Below, piece after piece: positions 26,201 to 60,231 of a stretch of 64,000 nt of DNA. The position numbers and the translations under genes were made by a program. The notes beneath the pieces were generated by a model. That model was not told where the DNA came from and made no database searches. It was given only the letters and a program-made list of their open reading frames with translations. Position 1 is the first letter of the stretch, and the number at the start of each line of letters is the position of its first letter. The DNA comes from Nannobrachium achirus (lineage: Eukaryota > Chordata > Actinopteri > Myctophiformes > Myctophidae), in contig OY997647.1 in NCBI GenBank assembly GCA_963921795.1, positions 60,848,357 through 60,912,356 on the forward strand. Reading direction: 5' to 3'.

Positions 26201-26801
26201 CCATCTTATGAAGTATAAATCAGACTATAAATACATTAGCTGAAACGTGAAGTAAAAAGTAATAACTAATAACATCACAAAGTTTAATTTTGTTTCTTAA
26301 GTGCTTTAAGATTTAAAGTATTCAAATATGACGCTTGGTGGAAGAATGACTGGTGATGTATTATTTATTGTAAAGATAATTAAGAGCTTCTTGGACCCTG
26401 CTCGGTGCTGTTTGCGGCTATATTTCTGATTTATTTCATTCCCTTCATAAACAAACCATAACAATATTCAACATCACAAAATCAATACCATGTGTTCCAA
26501 AAATTACAGATAGTCTTCATGCTTGACCTAAAAAATGTACAAGAAACAAGAAGACAAGCTGGTGTATGTGGAACTAGAATCACAACCATCATTTGTATAA
26601 AAAACATAAAATAGTTTTTACTTTCTCATTGATTAAGCATAAGTTATCTTCGATTTCCCATTGACTTGAAATATAATAAAATACCGCTCTGGTTTGCGTG
26701 ACTCCACACATGCACAGTGGTGACCGAGTTCATACATCTCTCCTTTTACTAGGTCCATAACCACATGAACCCTACCGGTCCTATTCTGGGATGAATGTTT
26801 A

Positions 26802-26880
26802 GCAAAAATAGCCGATCTACAAGTCACAACACAATCGTGTCACAACACTCTGAGAGCTTGTAAATCGGCTGTTTTCGGCA
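26802..26880. repeat. Hairpin cassette (standalone)
   Basis: AGCAAAAATAGCCGATCTAC pairs with GTAAATCGGCTGTTTTCGG; the inner arms are imperfect. Confidence 0.8.
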
Positions 26881-26899
26881 AAGATATTTAGTCAGTGTA

Positions 26900-29075
26900 C
26901 AGGGAAAAAAGGAGGGGACCTAGTATGGACCCCTGGGGAACTCTGGTCAACTAATGTAAGTATATAGGGGTTAAGTGGTTCATTTGGCAACATTAGTAGT
27001 CTTTGCATTTACAATCCAAACTATGATCTTGTGTCTACGGTAAGGCTAGTGAACACATTAGGATAAAGGCATCTTTATGGGTTGATATTCCACCTGTGCC
27101 AAATCATTCCTTAAAATACAAGAAAAATACACTCAAGGCATCAATATAGCTGAAGGAGACACTGTGCTTTTTCTCAACGCTGGATAGTCAAGCATCGTCC
27201 ACAGCAGTAGCATTTACATAACATTGAACACTTCTGCTGTGGCTCTTCAGGCTTCACTAAACATTTTATACTGGTCTAAATTAGGACACGTTTGTCCCAT
27301 GAGGTTCTGTGTGAGACTCAAACACCTCGAGTAAACGGATCATCTGTGAATAAATCCAATTCAGTGTGGGAGAATTATCCATGGCTTGGTGCATTTGGGA
27401 AGCATGTGTGTATTGCTGTTATTCTAGCTTTCAACCTGAACAGCGTGTACACAACTTCCACTGGGAGTCGAGTTCAAAGCCCCACCCCTCCCGCTGTGAC
27501 GCAACAGAGGTGGTGCACTCCTTTTTGGTTCACGTGGTAACCTATTCCGTCCACTTCTACAGCTTACTAAGCAGCCCATGGCCTCCACGGGCTGCACATA
27601 CTCCGAACGTTGAGTGAACCAAAACAAGCGTTCCCGCGCTCAACTCAGTGGAAATGGCTTACACACATCTCAACCACTGTGAACTGTACGGTACTGGGAA
27701 CAATGAGCTGGTTTCCCCAGGCACTTCCAAATACCCCGTTTTCAGATCTACTACCCGTTTTCCAGTTTGACATCTTGACAAGGCTGGACAAAGGCAGACA
27801 GAAACAGTCCTCTATGCCATCGAGTCCAACATTTTGACTTTGAAGTCGTTCCAACAGTGCAGCTACAGCTCTGCTCTGACTATTGGCTCTGTAGAGGAAC
27901 TGGGTCAAAGTCAAAGAGCTCCTGAAAATAACCCTTTTTAACACCTTCAGTATCAGTGGGCTTTAGTACATCAGGGACACTGTCAAACACAGAAAACAAT
28001 AAAAAACGGATTTCCAGATACTTTCCTTTGATTGTCTTCCTGACACTGTGTTGTGACATGTGTTGTCCTGTGCAGTAAAACTCACAAACCCGGGCCACGA
28101 AATGACAAGATTACAAAATATAAAAAAGGTATCAGCAAGGTATTAGCAAGTACTGTTTGACCCAGGTCTGTATTCTATCAAGTCTATACTTACATTAAGA
28201 CATACTGTATAGTAACTATGGAACGCTACAATGCAATGTGCTAAGGCAATTCATCAGCAGCATTCAGCAAAAGACAGTTACAATGATACAAATACAGCAA
28301 ATGAAGAAGTAACGGGATCACAGCAATGTTTGCTGGAAGAGAATCAAAAAAATAAAAAAGAAAGAAAAACACTATCGTATATTTTCCATGTCTGAAGAGA
28401 ATTGCTTTAAGAAGTATTCACCTCGTGCATGCCTTATTTAGGCTCGGAGGCAGGACATTTATCCAACTTAGAAGTTCTTCTCCATCTGAAGAAAAATCCA
28501 GTTTGTGGTCTTTTTAACACATAATCATGAAGTATTTCATGTAAACATCCACTATTGAACACCAGGTGTGTCTTTGGTGATGACTGTTTTGTCGGACATT
28601 ATGTTTTGTCAGGAGGAAGTACATTCCTTCAACGTACTTGGGAGGAAAGCAGCTGTACTTTCCACAGGTGACTCACCAAGCAAACAGAAACAAATACAAA
28701 TAAATACATGTTTAAAAATCCAGGGTGTGACAACGTGATCAAATATCCTGAAACCTTTATATGATCCATAAATGAGAAAGAAAAACAATAGAAGTGGTCG
28801 ACTATGTTGTCCATGTCATTAAAGATGAAAGGAAAAAGAGGGGGAAAAATCCGATTTTCAAAAATAAATTCAAAAATAGCAAAGATTGCTAATTTACAAG
28901 CTGTAACATGTCATGTGGCTTGTGTCTGCTATAGTTTGATATTTTTGAACTTTTAAGTGGTTAAGAGGTTGGGGTGCAGGGGTGGAGGTCCGTGGATCCA
29001 TTGTTCTGATGACCCATTCATGTCCCGTCCCCATCAGTGCAGGCTGGCTAGAGTCTGAGCACCGGCTGTGTGTTC
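26900..29075. other. ZDHHC3 3' flank, probable long 3' UTR
   Basis: No coding similarity is recognised. A minus-strand polyadenylation site could not be chosen. 27420-27620 has a GC-richer repeat-like block. Confidence 0.4.
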
Positions 29076-40422
<11,347 letters not shown>

Positions 40423-40559
40423 CCTAGAGCCTTGGTGTCTCCATCCACATGCTGAGGGAGGGGAGAGAGTAGAGTATGGCTTGTAAATGAGAAGTAATAA
40501 ATTAACTTTCCCTTGCTAAACTTAGTTTTTGAGCTAATGTCAAGCATTGTCAATCTGGT

Positions 40560-40920
40560 GGAAGGATCTCTGTGGCCCTGAAGCGTGATTGGAAATGACA
40601 CCCGGGCTCCAGACGGAGCCGCTCGATTGTCCACGACACTGCAAGCGGCGCGAAGGCCAGCGGACCTTGGTCCTGCTCTTCGCCCCCGAGCGCCACAGGC
40701 GCGAGTGGCCGCGAAGAGCGGGCCAGGGCCGCGCGGCCGGCGGAGCGCCGCGCGAGTTACGAAGCCGTGGTGAATGCAATCGTTATATTTATGCAAGCCC
40801 ACGATAAACGCCCTGTCCAAGCGACTACAATTGAGCGCTCCCTAGCTCCGCTTCAGCCAATCAAAAGCTTCGGTGGGCGGGGTTTCCCTGGAGCCCGGGT
40901 GTCCTTTCCAATCACGCGGC
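40560..40920. promoter_or_regulatory. CpG-rich segment upstream of ZDHHC3 coding exon 1
   Basis: Dense CG dinucleotides (for example GCGGCGCGAAGGCC, GGCCGCGCGGCCGGCG, GCGCCGCGCGAG), unlike the AT-rich surroundings. This is where a CpG-island promoter for the minus-strand gene would be expected. Long readings here are composition artefacts. Confidence 0.55.
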
Positions 40921-41568
40921 CCTGAAACCTTTTTCTTCATCATTACTGCTGGCAACTTTTTTAGCTGTATTTGAGAACAGTATCTATCTGGCCTCTCTTT
41001 GAGAATTTGCAGTTGCACACAAAGACACCATAACCCCAAAACTCCAAAGGTTACCTCAAAACATCTCTTATCCAAAAGGTTCAACTTTTCCTTTTGAAAA
41101 TTAATTTGTGCAGTGGTAAAAGCAACACAGAATTGGGGTTTAGTTGCCCAAACATATACATACATTCCCTGCTAGTATTCATGGAAGCAGGCAGTGAGAG
41201 AATACAACTTTGGCCGTAGTACTAGACCAGTCCTTCATAGCCAAACAGACCACGAGGCTCCCTTTCATTCCACAGATGAAGTGGGAGGTTGGCACTGAAA
41301 TTAGAACACATTTTACCTTCATCTCTTCCTACGTTTTTTCCGATTCTACAGTAAGCTACTGTATGCCACCAGGACACATTGTGAAACCAAGCACAGAGTC
41401 TGTCTGGCCTCTTAAAACCAACCCGGATCATTTTATCCTCCTGCACAGCCCACGCAAAAAACACTAAACCAGAGCACCACCCTCCCTTATTGACTCATTC
41501 TCTTCTTCTCCATCCAGTGGGTGGATCTTTGCTTAACAGGGTACAAAGATGATGATTATCATCATCAT

Positions 41569-41938
41569 TAGGGCTGTCACGATTATGACATTTGACATGA
41601 CGATTAATTGCCACTCAAATAATTGTGATTAACGATTTAATTGCGTTTTTGTCATTGATAATTACATTTCTGTTTGGCTCGTGGCTTTGAAGTCGCACAT
41701 GGTAGATATGACACATAACCTAAATATACAAAGAAATTACTGACATATTTGACAACTTTATACTTAAAAAGGAACATAGTGGAAATAGCAGATCTACAAG
41801 CTCACCGTGGAAATAGTCGATCTACAAGCTCGTAGATCTGCTATTTCCACTATTTTTGAAAATGTTTGAATATATGAAAATGTCAACATGGAAACGATAA
41901 TTTGCAATTAGACAATTATGTAATAATTGTGACAGGCT
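41569..41938. mobile_element. TAGGGCTGTCA MITE with double hairpin
   Basis: The same family in the opposite sense; its centre (41777-41853) contains one hairpin arm set nested within another. The right end is decayed (TTGTGACAGGCT). Confidence 0.75.
41777..41853. repeat. Double hairpin cassette
   Basis: GTGGAAATAGC and GATCTACAAGCTC occur twice in the same sense before the single right arm GTAGATCTGCTATTTCCAC. Confidence 0.85.
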
Positions 41939-42399
41939 CATCAATGTAACTTTAACCTCAACTAAACTGAAAATGTGTGACCTACAGTTTTGCTGTGGCA
42001 GCCCTGAGGTCACCTCTGCCCAGCATGCTGTCACGATTCAGACTGCAGCCGTGGTTATAGGACATATTAACTGTTTGTGGATATCACTTTCAGCACTGCC
42101 ATCTGCTCTCTGGCTAATACAGCATGCTCTCAGTGGGTTAAACAATGCTCACTGCATAATTTCACCAAGGTGCAAAACACTGGAATGGGAATGTGCCCAG
42201 CAACTGTCCTAAACCAGATGCTACTGACGTGGGGTCAATAAGTTGTCTACTAATTGAGCTCGGGGAAATCTCGCGCTTTCGATGGGTCATTCTTTCGAGA
42301 ACCAGCATCGGCAGGTTAGCTACTCACCCGCGTCACGGTTACTGAGGTTAGGGTTAGGTTTTGGCATAGAGGTTATATATTTATATATATTTTTCGTTC

Positions 42400-42557
42400 C
42401 CTTTTTTGATGTACCTTGCTCTTACTGTATTTACTGTACTCTGTTCTTGTTTTTTCTTTTATCTTTTTCATACTTCTCTGTAACTTTGTAAATAACATTA
42501 TACTGCTGTGCTCTGGGTAACTGATTTTCCCCCTTGGGATAATAAAGGTATCTATCT
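42400..42557 (+). mobile_element. LINE 3' tail
   Basis: Second copy of the same 3' end: CTGCTGTGCTCTGGG, CCCCCTTGGGATAATAAAGG, then a short ATCT tail. It lies in the ZDHHC3-EXOSC7 intergenic region. Confidence 0.7.
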
Positions 42558-43049
42558 AGGTTAACATTCACCCACGTCAGCAGGTTAGCTTTTCACCAGG
42601 TTAACATTCACTCACGTCGAAAGAACGGACTGTCGAAAAGATGCTATGTCACAATATCAACACGCTCCCATTGAGCTCTACATTTGATTTAGTGCCATTT
42701 AGCTGAGCCCAACACAGGTCATAGAACTACAACAGATGCACTTCCCATGGATGTGACAACATCCAAATTAGATTATGTCTGATTCAGATTGAAGCAGGCC
42801 ACTTCAGGCCAAACCTGCTTCAGAGGGGATGTTTATTTAGTTAACTCATCAGCACAGGTTTTGAGTGATTATGGGATTCTTAGTTGCCACTCCTGTGATG
42901 AGAGATCACATTCACAACATTGCCACATGTCTAGGACTATTATGGACAGTGAACTCCTATTAATGCAAAAGGAATTTGAAGAAGCAGGTGACAGTCACAT
43001 TTTACAAATTGAGGCTATATTAATTGGAATGTTCTGCAAAATATCATGT

Positions 43050-43240
43050 CCCTGGCCTGGTCCACAGGGTAGTGGTCCAGGCACCTAGGCTGGTAATCCG
43101 GCCAGACAGCGTGACGCGGGTTCGAGTCCCGATCCCGACGACTTTTGCATGTCATCCCCCCAATCTCTCTCCCCATTTCCTGTCAACCTACTGTATACCT
43201 ACCTATCAATAAAAGGCAGAAAAAAATAAAAATAAAAATG
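43050..43240 (+). mobile_element. tRNA-type SINE
   Basis: It has the same body as the SINE at 34055: B box GGTTCGAGTCCCGATC, then TCTCTCCCCATTTCCTGTC, CTATCAATAAAAGGC and an A-rich tail. I could not assign a clear target duplication. Confidence 0.75.
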
Positions 43241-43357
43241 CCATTGAATGTTGGACAGAACCTAGTGTGTCAGTGTGTCATGATGAATGCTGTTGTGGTT
43301 CTGTGGTTACTTGGCAAACAACTGTAAAATAAATCACACTCGTGTGAACTGAGCGGT

Positions 43358-43360
<3 letters not shown>

Positions 43361-43422
<62 letters not shown>

Positions 43423-43424
43423 CC

Positions 43425-43508
<84 letters not shown>
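43361..43508. repeat. (GT)n with CCCC interruptions
   Basis: Two (GT)n blocks separated by GCCCCCTGT, which recurs at the 3' end (about 43508-43516). Confidence 0.95.
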
Positions 43509-43509
<1 letters not shown>

Positions 43510-43615
43510 CCCCTGTGTGTGTTTGTGTGTGAGTGTGCCTGGCCTATGCCTGGCCTATCCTGAACAACAGCGCCCCTGTGTGGTCAGAAAAGGTTACTGC
43601 AGGCTACATACCCGG

Positions 43616-43668
<53 letters not shown>

Positions 43669-43686
43669 AACAGACAGACAGACAGA
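43616..43686. repeat. (GACA)n microsatellite
   Basis: About 17 tetranucleotide units with two A-for-G interruptions. Confidence 0.95.
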
Positions 43687-43832
43687 CCCACACACACGGC
43701 CACGTATAGGAGCGTTGTGACCACCGCTCAATAACATGTGACAAGAGAACAGAGAAGAGAACCGCTTTCAACATGCATCCCTATTTTGGGCTTGTCATTA
43801 TAGGGCAAACCTTTTCCACATTTCTTAAAGGA

Positions 43833-43920
43833 TATCGCGGTAGATCTTCGACAAGCTCACGACAACACTTCCCAATGTGATGCATTGTGGGTTTGCCTTC
43901 TAAATCTGCTATTTTCGCCA
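43833..43920. repeat. Degenerate hairpin cassette
   Basis: GTAGATCTTCGACAAGCTCAC and AAATCTGCTATTTTCGCC remain; the inner right arm is mutated. Other weak or one-armed copies lie at 10593-10622, 16196-16220, 23205-23253, 28870-28936, 52447-52517, 53164-53190 and 63892-63922. Confidence 0.65.
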
Positions 43921-46900
43921 TATGACACGATCATAGAGTGTACAAATGTGTGTAAATTCACCAGATACTAGTTATGGGATGAATTATTATTATTATTAAG
44001 AATAAAATGGCTGCAATCACTGTACCTTGCATTTTGTTAATAAACTAATATTTGAAGTGGCCTGTCATAGCACATCCATGAGGCTGTTCTGAACACCCCC
44101 TCCCCCCAACCCTAACTAAACAAATTATTATCTTTATTATGACTTGACAACATAAAAACCTGTGACTAGAAATTACATTGCCTACAGACTAGAGTTCATA
44201 CATGGCAGTGGGTCAATTAAATCAATGGTCTTTTGTGGCAGTCTGGCAGACTAAAGAATGACTTGTCTTGTATAGAACACTCCCTTGGCGAATAGAAGCT
44301 TTTTATTTTTAATCTGAATGGGACCTATTGACTTCAAATTCTCTTAACAGCAAACACTTTACAACACAGCCCTTCACTCCTTGGTAATGTAAAACATTAA
44401 ACATATATAATGTAGATGAATAACTGCCAATGATATATGAATCGACTGAAGTAGTTTTGTAACAGAAAATAATGTCAATGAACAGTTACAGTTACAAGCA
44501 TTACACAGGTCACAGTGGCCACTGGCACTGACCAGTAACTCCAGTCCAAACAGTTGAATATTCAATATCTATAGAAATATCTATAGATTGAGAGGACAAG
44601 CACCTGTGGGGCATGGGGATATATAGAAAGAAAGTATGGATTTGACCTCTAGTGAGAGGAACAACAGGTGGGCTCGCTTACTCACACACTGATCATGTTC
44701 TTTGACTTTCAGTGCACAGTCAGCTTAACCATACTTGCATTTTATGCATTAGCAACGAATATAAGCTACAAGGCAACCAAAACGACACCAATGTATGTCA
44801 TCAATGTAGGGCACCATAGTGGTTGATTTGCCATATCTGAGAACGTGTTGCGATAGTTCCCCACTTCCTTCAATACGAATTAAGGCATACAGTAAATTAC
44901 GGTAACTGGCCATCAGCTTGTATGTCATATCACTGACTCATCATGTCAGTCACTATCAAGGCATAAAGCTCTTCTAGCACCTTTAACATTAGGACACCCG
45001 GGAAGTGAATCTCTCCAGTTCCTAGGGGTTGGGTGTTGTTGTTGTTGTTATCCATTCATAAATACAGCCTTTTTACAGCAACTCCACGAGTAGTAATAAA
45101 TTACTAATTTCCAAAACATCCTACCTCGTACTCTCCAGGCCTGTCGACAGAAGTTTGTGGAGAGGAGTCCTCAATAAAAATGTCTCGAGCAGCATACATA
45201 CATATGAAAAATCACAACCAGGAGGAGGAGGTCACCAATTTCTGCAGTACACCCCTCACCTCAGTCACTCACACACACACGGGACACACACGACGAGTTC
45301 ATTTCTTCCTGGGTTTTTTTCTCCCCTCCTCGACTAGGGCAGGGTTCTTCACCCATTCGTAGGGGAATGTCAACGAAGACAGCTTCAAAAACGAACTAGC
45401 TATCTCACTGTTTATTAGTTCACTAGAAAGCAGTTCTCTCTCTCTCTCTGCGTGCGTATTTTGTGTCTAAACTGTCTGTCTGCTGCACAACAGAAGGAGC
45501 GCCGCCGCCGACCAGGAAGTTCCTACAGTCTAGAGGCGGGACGTTCGCGAACGAATCGAGTCTTTTGAACGGCTCTTTGAAATGAACGATGGGATTCGGA
45601 CGGTTCGCAGTAGGGAGGGAGCCGTTCCTTTCTAATGAACAGTGGTGGGAAGGAAAAGTACAAAAAATCTTAAGATGTAGAAATACTCTGCTACAAGTAG
45701 AAGTATGGAATTAAAATGTACTTGAGTAAAAAGTACAAAAGTATTGGAATCAAAATGTTCTTAGTCTGATAAAGTACCAACCTGCTCGGCAACAGTCCGC
45801 CATTCCGAAACACCGCTATTCCGAAGCAGGGTTAGGTTTAGGGTTAGGGTTAGGAAAAATAAGCAAAAAAATAATCTGCTTTAAGTAGCATATGAGGGGT
45901 CTAACTAGGGGTATTTCATGATTCTGAATCCATTGCAAGCATCCGTTTTGCATGAAAAACATTCCTTGGGCTAAAACGGACCCCAGAAACATGTGAAAAG
46001 TGATGATTCGGCACTTTTAATCACTAAACCAAGGCCGATATTTCGCCAAGGAATGATTTTCGTGCAAAACGCTTGCAATGGATTCAGAATCATGAAATAC
46101 CCCTAGTTAGACCCCTCATATGCTACTTAAAGCAGATTATTTTTTTGCTTATTTTTCCTGTAATGTAAAGTTAATGGGACACCAACTTTAGTGGCTGATT
46201 ATGAAAATTGCTCAACATATACAAGTTAGCATCCGGTGGTTTTTATATGCTGGGGACCCATACTCAACATTTCTAACATAAAACCTTACTGTACTCAATA
46301 TGTCCGGGTTCACAATGGGGCTCAATGGGCTGGCAAGCGGACTATATGGCCTATACGGCCAACACAGGGTTGAATTGATTTGTAATTATAATCAAAATCT
46401 ACAAAGTAACTAAATAACTAAAAAATAACTAAAATGAGTCTTTTTGAACGGCTCTTTGAAAGGAACGGATCCCAGAGATCCGGCTCACTTGAAAGAGCCA
46501 TAAATCCCATCTCTAGTGCTCTTTTTTTTCTGCCCTCCCATGCCCCCCCCCCCCATGCCCCCCCCCCCACCCGCCCGATAGCATCCCATAGCCAGGAGGG
46601 ACGTTCACGTTGTGCTGCTATGAGCCGTTACGATGACAACCGTTGCTAAACAACCAACCCGCCTATCAACGGCGCGAATATGATATCCGTCCCTCAGGCT
46701 CCCTGGTGATGGGATGGAGTGCGTGTATTCATTTATTTCTGTAATGTAGAATGCCGGAGAATATTGATTCTATATTGTTTTAAGTGTTTAGTTGTCAGAA
46801 ACCTTGTGTAAACGAAAAGTTGTATTTGTAATTGCTAATTTTATAAAGCTTTCCAGTACAATTACAAAATATAGTTTGTTATAATAATGCACGACAATAG

Positions 46901-47089
46901 TTATTTGTTTTTCTCACTCAAAACGTCTATAATTACTTATAATTAGCAGAAAAATACAAATTACTTTGGCTGACTGTTTTCAACCAACGCGTGCGCAAAC
47001 CAGGCGTGATTATGGATAGGCTGCCTTTGTCGCCGGTTGATGACGCTGTGTTCCACACATGCTGCTAGTGTTTTTAGTGTTTTCATATA
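43921..47089. other. ZDHHC3-EXOSC7 head-to-head interval
   Basis: Mostly unique AT-rich sequence to 45.4 kb, then a GC-richer part (45480-45640), two pieces of a GAACGGCTCTTTGAA repeat separated by other insertions, the long inverted repeat, and C runs at 46543-46569. The EXOSC7 promoter should lie just before 47090 but has no clear TATA. Confidence 0.45.
45855..46157. repeat. Long inverted repeat (arms about 86 bp)
   Basis: 45855-45940 and 46071-46157 are near-perfect inverted copies (for example CATATGAGGGGTCTAACTAG and its complement), and weaker pairing continues to about 45968 and 46047. It is a foldback or MITE without obvious target duplication. It sits between two pieces of a GAACGGCTCTTTGAA repeat (about 45550-45635 and 46434-46510). 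Confidence 0.75.
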
Positions 47090-56179
<9,090 letters not shown>

Positions 56180-56213
56180 TGTCAACCATCAGTTTGTACA
56201 TGACTACTTTTCT

Positions 56214-56219
56214 AATAAA
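56214..56219 (+). terminator. EXOSC7 polyadenylation signal
   Basis: AATAAA lies 35 bp after the stop codon and is followed by T- and GT-rich sequence (CCTTTTTTTATTTG, CTGTTTGTC), a normal cleavage-site layout. The 3' UTR would be short. Confidence 0.7.
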
Positions 56220-56589
56220 ACCTTTTTTTATTTGTATAATACAGTCTGTTTGTCTTTGCAGATACTACAGTAGACTGAATGTATTCTTTGATCTGTTCAT
56301 ATGCAGTTGTATGCCACAAATAACAGACGAGTTCAATGCCGATCTGTTATTGCTTCATACAGTAGAATCCTCTGTTAATTTACTCAATGTGTACAATGTA
56401 ACGAGAAAGATGCAATTGGAAATTGCAAGTGTGGTTGCCATGACTTTCAAATGAATTTCGTCTTACCATTTCAATTTTCCCCATTCAAGTCAATGGGGAA
56501 ATGTAATTCACTAATAAACTAGTAAGACGCCTCAGGGCGACAAACCATGTCTTTGCCAACTGGCCAGTGATGTATATCAGACCAGTTAT

Positions 56590-56900
56590 CCATATATGGA
56601 GACCCCTGGTACCCATATATGGAGATCCATGTACTGTATATGGAGCTACTGTATGTTGTGAGAGCCCAAACATGCTTACTCAGTTATTCGTTATGTGAAA
56701 GTCCTATGATGTCTATGTGTGACATCATACATATAATTCCTTTTATGCCCATAAATGGAGATATGGGCAGTCATCTGTCTTGGCCATATATGGATTCTGT
56801 TAGTGTGGGTGGTATGTGGCCTCCATATATGGGCATTCCCAAATGAAGTCCTGTTAGATATGGGCTTAATATTGATGACATCAGGGAACTCCATATATGG
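56590..56900. promoter_or_regulatory. Cluster of six CArG boxes downstream of EXOSC7
   Basis: CCATATATGG occurs at 56590, 56613, 56784, 56823 and 56891, and CCATAAATGG at 56749. All fit the SRF consensus CC(A/T)6GG. The sequences between are not tandem copies. Confidence 0.5.
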
Positions 56901-57633
56901 ACATAAAAGCGATTATGTTAGTGTGGTTAAAGTCAATGGAGAAATTAATTCACAAATAACGTAATAATATATAAATTAAATGATGTAACGTATCTCTTAG
57001 CAAAATGCAAGGAATCGATTCCTGATGACGCCGGTCGATTTTACATATGGCCCAAGTGCGTGCCACCAAAACTGGGAGGAATAGCGTGGCAAAATAAATA
57101 TTATCTAAGTACTATAGGCTGTTTGCCAACCACACTAATGAACAAGAAGGACATCCTAGGCCACATGTTCATGTTGTGTTACTTGAACTGGACTGAATTT
57201 CTACTAAAACATACTCTTGATGAAATTCAAACATTTCTTTAGTTTTAGAAGAAGGCGGAGTGTTTGCAATCGCATTCACAAAATACAGCTTTTTCAGGGT
57301 CACAGCATCACAAGTTAAAGCTCTGAAAAATCGTAATACTCTATATAAGTCATCCGACCAGGTCTTCATATACAGTGTAAAAAAAAGAAACATTTCTTTA
57401 GTATTGCAGAAGCATTCATCTGGCCACTGTGTGTGTGTGCCACGTGTCGGCAGAACAGTGTTGTACGGTTGAAGGCTGACGGAGGGAGCAGATGTGACTC
57501 TGGACCATGTCCACTCCTTCAGAACCCCGAGGCGTGTCCACTCCTTCAGAACCCTGAGGCCTGTGCACTGTCTGGGTGGAGCCGCGTCCAGAACAAACTG
57601 CTTTTCTTCTCAAAGCTTGTGACACTCTACCAT

Positions 57634-57953
57634 CAGTTGTTCTCTACCTGTGGGCTGGGACCCCCAGGGGGGTCCCCACATGATTTTTGTGGGTCCACAG
57701 ATGAAAGTAAAGTGACAATTTAAGTTTTGATACCTGGGGGAAATAAGTATACGAAATGAAAAATGTCAACAAATTAACTGGTCAAACACAAGGGAGGTTG
57801 TGATCTCCTATTTTCACAACATCTTTCTGTGGAATTCAAACTAAATGTCATGCCTCAACTCCTGCAATCCCAAGTGCTTATCAGGATGGGAGGTCCCCAG
57901 ATTGAATCTGATTATTTTGGGGGGTTACAGCCTGAAAAGATGAGAACCACTGG
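57634..57953 (+). mobile_element. hAT MITE family B copy downstream of EXOSC7
   Basis: The ends CAGTTGTTCTC and GAGAACCACTG, the GGGACCCCCAGG start and the AGTGACAATTTAAG body match 34876-35354. Flanks TCTACCAT and TCTACAAT look like a slightly decayed target duplication. The hairpin core is largely deleted. Confidence 0.75.
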
Positions 57954-58885
57954 TCTACAATCACAAACCCATTTAGGCCTAACCTACAGTATAGTTAGGC
58001 CTAGATCAGAATTTAGCCTACAAAAACAAATATGTTGCAACATACTGTACATGTACTGTAAGCCCCTCCCATACACTAAAATGTGTACCTGGCCTGAATG
58101 GGTTAACCACCTACTGTAAGCCTTACTGAATATACTGTTGTACATTGTATAACGAAGTAGAGAATTTAGATGGATCATTATAATTGGTACTGTCAAACTG
58201 GGTTTAAGTTAGTTTTCTATCAGTTTCTAAGGACAATAATTGACATCAACCAAACTGTAAGGAAACTGGAAGTTCCTGTCTGGAACGTTTTAAGATGTGT
58301 AATCAAAGATTCATACACAATTTGACTAACGATAACATTATATACTCAAAATATTGTAAAATCTACTGAGGTAAACAGATTGGCTTAAGTCACAGAAAGT
58401 CTCTGGGCTTCCAAACTCCCATCAAATGTTTTAAAAGTTGTACCAACAAAATATATATATATACCGGTATATATATTTTTTTTTAAAGACATTAAAACGA
58501 CATACATGTGTATTTTCATATTCTGTCAACACTAAGACATAGGCCTAACACACTTTATTAAGGGGGAGATGATGTAAATGTCAAAGGGAAATTCATGCTG
58601 TCTCACTACAACCAGTCTCCACCTGCTTTCCCTGCCTCTTGTTAACACTTTCTGTACACACCATATATTAGAGCCTTGAGCCAGATGACACTGACTGACA
58701 CACACACACACACACACACCAAATTTAAGTACTCCTGAGGCTTGACTGTTTAACCTGCAAGCGGTCCTTCTGGATTGCAGCATTTTCCCCCTGTTGTGGG
58801 AAGGGAGGGTGTGAAGGAGGAGAGACAGACAGAAGCAGATAAATTGCCAGGTTCCATGCTCGAGCCTCACTCAACAGTTGAGACC

Positions 58886-60197
58886 ATGGAGTTCAAAGGA
58901 ACTTGTGTTTTGCTGGGAGTACTCCTTCTGGTGAACAGTGCATTTCAACAGGCACCGCCAAAGAAGAAGAAAGGTGGGTGACATGATAACAAACACATTG
59001 GTATTGCTTTAATTAAATGTAGCTTTTTCTGCAGTAAAATAACCACATACAGCTGATATTGTATTACATTGCCACTACCCCTCTCAGTAGTCAACGAGAC
59101 ACATTTATTTGGACAGTACATTTTATTTTTTCTCTGACACAAAAGAGCATGCACCAATTCGTCACCGTCTGGCCAAAACCTCTTAACTCCATTTTTGAGG
59201 TTTTAGATTTGTTTGGCATAAATCCGAGTGTTTTTTCATAAATATGTGCTATTGAACACCCTTTATGTCTGTGTGTTGGTTAAAATAAAATAATATTGAA
59301 CCAATGAAAAGTAGTAAAAAGCCCTTCGGTCAAAACCTCCTAACTCCACTTGAGCTCATTTCCCCGAAAATGAACATTTTGGAGTTAGGAGGTTTCGGCC
59401 CGACAGCAGAGATATAGTATTTCCACCCCACTCTCTCCTGTCTCTCTTCTGTGTTTCAATCCACCCGTCTGTCTCTTACGTTTTAATGCTGTTTTATCAT
59501 GTTTTAACCCACGTGTTTATTTTATCCCCCTGTCCTGTGTGTTTGAGGTAGATCCAACCAAGGATGTTGCCATCGAGGGTCTACAGCAACAAATAAATGA
59601 CATCGTCCAGGAGCTTAATGTGCTGAAAGAACAACAGGCCTTACAGACAGGTACTAGGCATGTTTGGTAGTTTCAAACCTCAGAAAATGTTTTTAAGAAA
59701 TGGCTTCCATTTCAGCATGCTAACTTTCCAAGAAGAGAAAGGCTGTATGTAGATGAGCTTGAAATCCCCATCAATGATATCATTGGTAGAGAGGTGTCTG
59801 AACTCAACTGTTAAATAATTTAGATGCAGAGACAGAAATTGTGCCATCTAATGAGCACAATGAGTGATTACTAACCATAAGATAATGTTCAAAATGGTGT
59901 AAAGTGATCCTTTAAACCGCTTGAATCCCAGCGTCTATATTCTCGGGAGAACTTTGGCAAAAACTTGCTGTTCTGCAAGCTCACAATGCGTTGCAGTTGT
60001 TACGTGTTCTGAGCTTGTAGATCAGCTATTTTGGAGAAGAAATAAGTACAAAATAAAAGATACAGAGCCAGCCAGGGTTTAAGTTGTTAAAGGAGTAGTT
60101 CACCCCCAAAATGACCTTTCTTCTATTGATTACTCACACCATGGAGATTTGAGTTCAATAATATATTTTTCTATTTGTTGCATTCCTAAGACAAACA

Positions 60198-60231
<34 letters not shown>

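Noticed and set aside
45838..45856. Interstitial telomere repeat (TTAGGG) here and at 6710 and 42344
   Set aside because: Only two to three units each; too short to mean a fusion or telomere.
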